Shown here piece by piece: positions 59,154-64,000 of a stretch of DNA of 64,000 nucleotides (its first letter is position 1; each line of letters begins with the position of its first letter). The notes under the pieces were generated by a model. The model saw only the letters and a program-made list of their open reading frames with translations. It made no database searches and was not told where the DNA came from. This DNA is from Tolumonas osonensis (GTDB taxonomy: Bacteria > Pseudomonadota > Gammaproteobacteria > Enterobacterales > Aeromonadaceae), in the NCBI RefSeq assembly GCF_014202415.1, contig NZ_JACHGR010000004.1, forward strand, positions 124,001-188,000. The letters run 5' to 3'. The translations under genes and the position numbers were made by a program.

Positions 59154-59888
59154 TCAATCCGGCGTCAATCCAGAAACACTATTCTCAAGAAAAACTGGCG
59201 CCACCATTTCATGATGATTTAACCATTTTTTCACGGTATCAAGCATACTGGTTTCAGACATAATATTTCCATTATCCCTATTGAATTGAATTATTTTATC
59301 CCCCATGCATTTAATGAATTCTTTATCATCTTTCCAGCCACCTTTCGGTTTTTCGTTTTTTATTAATTCGATGACTTTCTGCCTTGTAGGCATATAGCGC
59401 TCATCCCTTTTATCCCCTCCTTTTTTTGCGTTTTTTGTTAAATTAAGTTTGGATGGATTATGTTTTTCATTAAAAAATGAAAATGTTTTCGCACCTGAGA
59501 ATTTACCTATATAGATTAGGGCCGAAGCAATAGCCTTCAATGCTTTACTTTTACCATCACTCTGTTTTTTTAAATATTCCACCTGGATATAATAGATAAC
59601 TGATAATGCAAAACATGAAGACAAATAACTTTCTTCAACTAAAGTTCCAATATAAAAATCTGGAATATGATTTTCAGCAGACTCTCCATTATTCGTCCTT
59701 TCTCGCATTTTGGAGAAATAAGTTTTTAATTTTTCATTTTTATTTATAAATTCAACACCACTGCAAGAGTCAAACTCATCAATAGAGTTTTCGTCCATTA
59801 ATGAAGCCTTTAACTCACACAAATAACATTCAATTAAATCATTTATTGACAGATTGAGAGCATTACTTATTTCTTTATTGTTCAGCAT
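59154..59888 (-). CDS. Hypothetical protein, 244 aa
   Basis: I do not recognise this protein. It is AT-rich and Lys/Asn-rich, with a helical N-terminus (NKEISNALNLSINDLIECYL), a hydrophobic helix ESYLSSCFALSVIYYIQVEY near 105-125 and a basic central part (LNLTKNAKKGGDKRDERYMP). It is convergent with the replication-like gene, with 45 bases between. Islands of the CP4 type often carry such genes downstream of YfjJ-like genes. Confidence 0.6.
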   Translation of the reverse strand: MLNNKEISNALNLSINDLIECYLCELKASLMDENSIDEFDSCSGVEFINKNEKLKTYFSKMRERTNNGESAENHIPDFYIGTLVEESYLSSCFALSVIYYIQVEYLKKQSDGKSKALKAIASALIYIGKFSGAKTFSFFNEKHNPSKLNLTKNAKKGGDKRDERYMPTRQKVIELIKNEKPKGGWKDDKEFIKCMGDKIIQFNRDNGNIMSETSMLDTVKKWLNHHEMVAPVFLENSVSGLTPD

Positions 59889-60031
59889 ATAAGTTCCTTT
59901 TAAGGTATGGCTAAGAAAACAAAATTTAGCATATCTTAACGGTTCTAATTAATCTAATTAAGAATCCAAAATGCAGCCACAACGAGACCTTTGGTATATC
60001 TAAGGTGGCACCAATGAAAGAACAATGCTGT

Positions 60032-60157
60032 CTATCAGGAGGCAACAGGCGCAAGGAGATCATAGCCTACTTTGATGCGCACATATCAGTCACCAATGCT
60101 TACACGGAATCCTTCAATCATCTAAGCTTGAAGGCCGAGGTCATTTTTTCAAGGTGA
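60032..60157 (+). pseudogene. C-terminal remnant of an ISL3-family transposase
   Basis: The frame reads RRKEIIAYFDAHISVTNAYT then ESFNHLSLKAEVIFSR and a stop. ISL3 transposases end in YFDxxITNAYTESxNxLIKxxxRxGRGYSFxxLRAKILF. The shortened, scrambled end and lack of the rest show decay. Confidence 0.65.
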
Positions 60158-60180
60158 TGCGAACATGAATATTTTATACT

Positions 60181-60315
60181 ATGACGTACAAGAAGCAGGC
60201 GCCTACTGCGAAGGTTTCTTTGTTTCACAAGAAAACTGTCGCTTATGGGCTACCAGACTATGAGTGTCAACTGTTTGCCGATGAACAGGAACAACGGAGA
60301 AATTTGAAATTCTGA
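60181..60315 (+). CDS. Small ORF or gene remnant, 44 aa
   Basis: The frame MTYKKQAPTAKVSLFHKKTV then AYGLPDYECQLFADEQEQRR has coding-like composition but no recognised family and no clear ribosome-binding site. It is between a transposase remnant and an att fragment, so it may be a broken gene. Confidence 0.25.
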   Translation: MTYKKQAPTAKVSLFHKKTVAYGLPDYECQLFADEQEQRRNLKF

Positions 60316-60335
60316 AGCTTAAAGAGAGATACTTT

Positions 60336-60354
60336 TAAGTACGCCAGTAAGTAC
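60336..60354. repeat. TAAGTAC direct repeat beside the right tRNA-Thr fragment
   Basis: TAAGTAC-GCCAG-TAAGTAC mirrors the repeat at 23431-23449. Both lie about 60 bases from the CCA end of a tRNA-Thr fragment, on the same side. Confidence 0.45.
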
Positions 60355-60413
60355 GAATTTTCAGTTTTACATATTTTCCAGAGAATTTACTGAATGTAAC
60401 TTACTGATTTAAT

Positions 60414-60458
60414 TGGTGCCGAAGTGGGGAGTCGAACCCCAGACCTTCGCATTACGAA
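60414..60458 (-). other. 3' fragment of tRNA-Thr (CGU), second att remnant
   Basis: On the minus strand it reads TTCGTAATGCGAAGG, a T arm with GGTTCGACTCC, then CTTCGGCACCA. The 5' half of the tRNA is missing. It is in the same orientation as the fragment at 23507-23552 but differs in T-arm and acceptor bases, so it derives from a different tRNA-Thr allele or host. Confidence 0.8.
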
Positions 60459-60712
60459 AATGCAGATTCTGAACACTGTAAGGAGTTGATTGGGTTCTAT
60501 CAATATTGAGCCATGATCCCAGTTCACCTAACCCTTGATGTTGGAACATGAACAATCGCGATTTTAAAAAAACATGAAAAATGATGTATTCTTTTTGATG
60601 TACTACAGTCATTCTTACTTACTTCCAAAAAAAATATTTTGTGATAAAACGCCAATCAGTCACACATAGCGAACCATACCAGTACGTTCATAAAATTCAT
60701 GACAGATTTTAC

Positions 60713-60733
60713 TTTAGGCATACGATTAGGCCT
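60713..60733. repeat. TTAGGCATACGATTAGGCCT motif, candidate right-end arm sites
   Basis: The segment matches 21653-21670 (TTTAGGCATACGCTTAGGC) at all but one base. It would be the right-hand arm site for the ssrA-type integrase, about 70-90 bases inside the proposed right att core. Confidence 0.5.
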
Positions 60734-60799
60734 ACAATCATTCTCTGAATCGGATTATTTTCATTATAAATCAACACTATACAAATCAAATTCAGCTGA

Positions 60800-60812
60800 C
60801 GCCAGCCCACCA
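60800..60812 (+). other. Candidate right attachment site of the ssrA island
   Basis: CGCCAGCCCACCA differs from the tmRNA 3' end CGCCAGCTCCACCA by one missing T and is in the same orientation. A plus-strand terminator follows 8 bases later, as expected for the original ssrA terminator displaced by insertion. If right, the island spans about 21543-60812. Confidence 0.45.
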
Positions 60813-60819
60813 ATCACTT

Positions 60820-60848
60820 AAAGCCCTGATTTTTCAGGGCTTTTTCTT
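60820..60848 (+). terminator. Rho-independent terminator at the island right edge
   Basis: AAAGCCCTGA and TCAGGGCTTT form a 10-bp stem with a TTTT loop, followed by a T tract. No plus-strand gene precedes it closely, so it may be the original ssrA terminator; it also faces the convergent opgE-like gene. Confidence 0.75.
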
Positions 60849-60988
60849 TTTTAGCGCAGCTAAGCATCCCCCTGATGTGTCACACTATCCGCTATTAATT
60901 CCCTTAGAAAAAACCTCAATTCGCTGAAAATACAGATGGCCGAAAGTCAGAAAAAGGTCGGCACCAGTTTGGCGCCAACCAGACAGCT

Positions 60989-62614
60989 TTAACGCAATAC
61001 CGTACGTGACGGAGCATTAGAACGAATGACAAAAGGATCTTGCGGTAGTTTATCGTGATCCACCCGCTTCGGAGTGAAATTGGTAACATAAGAAGATGGA
61101 GCCGGTTGCTCCGATATGAAGTGATATTTAGGTACAACTTCCCGGCTGCGGATCCCACTCCATTCAGCAAAAAATGACATGAAATCGTTAGCTGAGCGCA
61201 CCGCCTTGATCACGCGCTGGCGAGTGTCTCCGCTGGAAGTAATAAACATCGGTACCTGATAGTTTTGCTGGAACTGGTCGTTATGAGACAAGTATTCAGA
61301 CTGAGAACCTCGCTCTTTGAATGATAAGCCATGATCGGCAAAATACATCATCGAAAAATTCTTGCCACTACTTTGCAACTGCTGATGCAGCGAGGCCAGA
61401 AAATTGTCAGTCTGTGTGATGCTGTACAGGTAGCATGAAACTTCCTCATTATCTACAAACGTCGAATACTGGTGATGGGTTCGTTCGCAGGCTTTCGGAT
61501 GAGATCCTATCAGATGATAAACAATCAACTTTGGCGCATCAGAATTTTCGTTCAGCGCATCATTGGTAAACTTCAAAAGATCCATGTCCTGAGTATTCTG
61601 CGAAAAGAAATTACCGCTTTTCAGAAAATGGACGTTATCTGCCCGCTTGGCAATGCTGGCGATAGCGGTATCGTAATGACCCAGCTGTCCCTGGTTAGAA
61701 AACCAATAGGTGTGGAATCCGGCCCGTTTTGCCAGCGTCACAATATTATTCTGGTATTGAGGCTGCTCATCCTTTCCAACCAGCGTCAGCGACAACCCCA
61801 AAGATTGCTGGGTTGATGACGCCGCAGACAAATAATTCTGGAACAGTACGCCATTCGCATGGCTAACGAATGGGGTGTTATCCCACTGGCCGCCGAATGC
61901 GCCCAAAGCATCACGCCGGGCACTTTCGCCTATCACCACCACATACACCTGATGCGCGGGTTTTACGGCAACGATATGCCAGTTATCCTGCAAGGTAGCC
62001 AAATCCTGCATACGCTGGTGTTCGTTATTCACGGTCATATTAATCAAAGTGATGTCTTTTACGAAACGAAACACCGGATAGCTGGCATTAAGCAAAGAAA
62101 ACGAGCCTTCGGTATAAAAAACATTCAGTGGCGCTACCAACGCGATAGCCAAAAACACCGTTAGTAACGAAGAATGATGGCCCGACCAACGCGGGAAAAC
62201 CCGGCCCGGGCACTTCAGCACCTTTAGCAGTGAAAATCCAACAATTCCCAAGGAAATCAAATAGTACCAGAGAGGAAAAACCCGCAGTATCTCGCCAGCC
62301 TCTCCCGGATTGGAAGAGTAAAGTGAGAGAATGCTATTGAAGTTCGGGGCTCCGTAAGTCCGGCCAAACGGGAAATAGCAGGCAGCTACCAGAGAACTGG
62401 TAATCAGTATGCACTTGAATGCTCGCCAGGACAGCCTTTCCAGCAAACACAGGAAGCAAAAAAAGCCCACCGCATCTAGCACACGCAATTCGTAGCCAAG
62501 CGAAATATTAATCAGAAAGGCCAGCAGGAACAAAATTCCTGTGTTCCAGTTCAAAAACTCCTGTATACGGGAATATGTCACAGCCTGTCGTATGGTTAAG
62601 TTTATAAAATTCAT
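60989..62614 (-). CDS. opgE: Phosphoethanolamine transferase, OpgE-like
   Basis: OpgE transfers phosphoethanolamine to osmoregulated periplasmic glucans. The 541-residue product has about five N-terminal membrane helices and a periplasmic sulfatase-fold domain. It matches E. coli OpgE (YbiP) in SSLVAACYFPFGRTYGAPNF and in the spacing of EILRVFPLWYYL. The nucleophile region is VVVIGESARRDALGAFGG, and metal-ligand regions are SHPKACERTHH, MYFADHGLSF and YLSHNDQF. The ATG at 62612-62614 matches the family start; a longer frame adds 11 residues. Confidence 0.85.
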   Translation of the reverse strand: MNFINLTIRQAVTYSRIQEFLNWNTGILFLLAFLINISLGYELRVLDAVGFFCFLCLLERLSWRAFKCILITSSLVAACYFPFGRTYGAPNFNSILSLYSSNPGEAGEILRVFPLWYYLISLGIVGFSLLKVLKCPGRVFPRWSGHHSSLLTVFLAIALVAPLNVFYTEGSFSLLNASYPVFRFVKDITLINMTVNNEHQRMQDLATLQDNWHIVAVKPAHQVYVVVIGESARRDALGAFGGQWDNTPFVSHANGVLFQNYLSAASSTQQSLGLSLTLVGKDEQPQYQNNIVTLAKRAGFHTYWFSNQGQLGHYDTAIASIAKRADNVHFLKSGNFFSQNTQDMDLLKFTNDALNENSDAPKLIVYHLIGSHPKACERTHHQYSTFVDNEEVSCYLYSITQTDNFLASLHQQLQSSGKNFSMMYFADHGLSFKERGSQSEYLSHNDQFQQNYQVPMFITSSGDTRQRVIKAVRSANDFMSFFAEWSGIRSREVVPKYHFISEQPAPSSYVTNFTPKRVDHDKLPQDPFVIRSNAPSRTVLR

Positions 62615-62926
62615 CTGGTTTTCTGGATGAGGAGTGAAGATATACATAGCTGCTACGCAGCCACGCCCCTAGAGGAGCGCAACATTGAAGCTCCAATTAT
62701 GCAGGCTGTAAAAACACGCTCAGCTTATGCTAAGAAGCCATTGATAGGAGCCTTTATTCCTGTGACGCAGTATACAAAATTAAGTTTTTATGACAAAAAA
62801 ATGACAAGAAAATCAAACCTAACAGAAAAATAAAGGTAAGACGGTCCATATTGACTCTTTTACCCGGTAACCTCCTCCCAAACTCAGAACCAGTCAAAAT
62901 TCAGACAGTCGCCTCTCAGGCTGCAA
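62615..62926. other. Upstream region of opgE, no gene seen
   Basis: The stretch should hold the opgE promoter. It includes an A-rich segment (62790-62832). Short open frames here lack ribosome-binding sites and coding character. Confidence 0.4.
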
Positions 62927-63170
62927 TTAAATGATTCTAGGTATGGAGATTATCAGTTGGTTTTCCTGGACATGAAAAATCCATCGCCCCCGTTCAGTGT
63001 GAATCCGGCATTGATCGGTTTGAGTCAGATTGGGACGTTCAAGACAATGCGCTGCTGTGACATGGCAATATGACCACGTAAGTCGCAGATTCAACCTTTC
63101 CAGACAATAAATTTGGTGGGTTTTCTTGTGGTTGCCAAGGCTCTTGCTCTGTTTGGCACGCGTTATACGA
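62927..63170 (-). other. Unassigned open frame downstream of the GH32 gene
   Basis: A frame is open on the minus strand from the GH32 stop region to TAA at 62927-62929. It reads QIYCLERLNLRLTWSYCHVT and later GRWIFHVQENQLIISIPRII. It has no good start. It looks like a protein C-terminus and may be a mobile-element relic, but I cannot assign it. Confidence 0.25.
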
Positions 63171-64000
63171 TCAGTTCACCTTGCGTGCATCACTATAATT
63201 GCGCTTGATCGGCGCAGCCTTGATGGACGAAAGCTCGAAGAAACGTAATTCCGTGTCCCCGCCAAATGATTCGACTGAAAGGCCATTTGCACCGGGAGCT
63301 CCGAATACGAGATCCGAGAGAACAGCTTCGCCGTCATTCACAAAGACTTCGATCGAGATCGTATCAACAATGATGTCCAGTGTGACAATACCATTATGCG
63401 CTGGTGCCGGGGCCTTGCGGACTTCGCGGTAAACTTCTGGCATTGAGTCAGCGATGGCATCCGTATCACGCAAGACAAAGACAGTGCCATTTTTGAAATT
63501 GTACCCGACTACTGCAAAATGCCCTTTCCCTTCCTTGAGATGGAACCGGACCTCATTGGCATCGGAAGCTGCATCGATCTGGACCCGGAGTCGATAGGCA
63601 TCGGATTTTGGCTGGAGAAGCGTCATCTTGGAGCCATCCGGTACCCGTGCCTTGTCACGTACCTCGGTGTTGTCTTCAAGCTTGTCGAGTATGTCGATAG
63701 GGCGCGAGACAAGCACCGGTTTGCCATTGATCGAGCGCAACTCGATACGCCGTACGATCGAATCAGTACCGCCATGCCAGTCGTTGGTCGGCAGTTTGGT
63801 CGCATAGGCCCAGTTATTGAGCCAGCCAATGGCATATCGCGAGGCCAGACGCTGAGTATCACTCAGTCGCGGGTCATCCCACGTCACCATCGCGTAGAAA
63901 TCAGCGCCCGAATCGAGCCATTCAGGTTTGTCGTCATCTGCAGTAAAGTGCTTGCCATCCCAGTCACCAATCCAATACACGGTTCCCGTAGTCATTCCCG
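63171..64000 (-). CDS. Glycoside hydrolase family 32 (levanase/invertase-like), 3' part
   Basis: GH32 enzymes hydrolyse sucrose, inulin or levan. The visible 275 or so residues cover the end of the beta-propeller and the C-terminal beta-sandwich. YWIGDWDGKHF, WLDSGADFYAMVTWDD, the RYAIGWLNNWAYA stretch, and WHGGTDSIVRRIEL are GH32 landmarks. The C-terminal module includes DTISIEVFVNDGEAVLSD, typical of the sandwich domain. The catalytic nucleophile and acid/base lie upstream, outside the window. The GC-rich codon choice differs from the neighbouring opgE region, which hints at separate acquisition. Confidence 0.88.
   Translation of the reverse strand, partial: GMTTGTVYWIGDWDGKHFTADDDKPEWLDSGADFYAMVTWDDPRLSDTQRLASRYAIGWLNNWAYATKLPTNDWHGGTDSIVRRIELRSINGKPVLVSRPIDILDKLEDNTEVRDKARVPDGSKMTLLQPKSDAYRLRVQIDAASDANEVRFHLKEGKGHFAVVGYNFKNGTVFVLRDTDAIADSMPEVYREVRKAPAPAHNGIVTLDIIVDTISIEVFVNDGEAVLSDLVFGAPGANGLSVESFGGDTELRFFELSSIKAAPIKRNYSDARKVN

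Overview
The window is a piece of a gammaproteobacterial chromosome. Core proteins resemble Escherichia coli counterparts closely. The order truB-rbfA-infB-nusA-rimP-tRNA-fMet-tRNA-Leu-secG-glmM-folP-ftsH-rlmE / yhbY / greA-dnaJ-dnaK-grpE / nadK-recN-bamE / ratB-ratA / smpB-ssrA joins blocks that are separate in Enterobacteriaceae. I infer an Aeromonadales-type host (Tolumonas or Aeromonas relative), but only weakly.

Layout. Bases 1-21542 are housekeeping genes for translation, transcription elongation, folate and peptidoglycan precursors, heat shock, protein quality control and SOS repair. They carry readable regulatory sites: sigma-32 promoters before rlmE-ftsH, dnaK and grpE, and two LexA boxes before recN. 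The 3' end of ssrA (tmRNA) is the left junction of a genomic island of about 39 kb. It starts with a P4-type integrase and probably ends near 60812, just before a terminator and an opgE-like gene. A partial GH32 glycosidase runs off the right edge.

The island is composite. It holds a second, 5'-truncated integrase fused to a tRNA-Thr 3' fragment, another tRNA-Thr fragment near the right end, remnants of IS110 and ISL3 family transposases, a XRE regulator paired with an unrecognised 341-aa protein, and the main cargo: a Dpd DNA-modification/restriction system. The modification arm (queC, queE, dpdC, dpdA, dpdB; minus strand, AT-rich) makes preQ0 and inserts 7-deazaguanine derivatives into DNA. 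The restriction arm (dpdE, F, G, H, I, J, K and a probable dpdD; plus strand, less AT-rich, tightly overlapping genes) encodes helicases, ATPases and a phospholipase-D-type nuclease expected to attack unmodified DNA. A degraded IS110 transposase lies between the arms. folE and queD are not in the window.

Right of Dpd are a 718-aa protein with a C-terminal PD-(D/E)XK nuclease motif, a mobile-element module (DUF932, YqaJ-type exonuclease, metal-binding protein, LRAT-like protein, RadC-like protein), and an AlpA regulator next to an AT-rich, repeat-containing segment and a replication-protein-like gene. Dpd is a known family. The least understood parts are the XRE/341-aa pair, the 718-aa nuclease and the nested attachment-site history.
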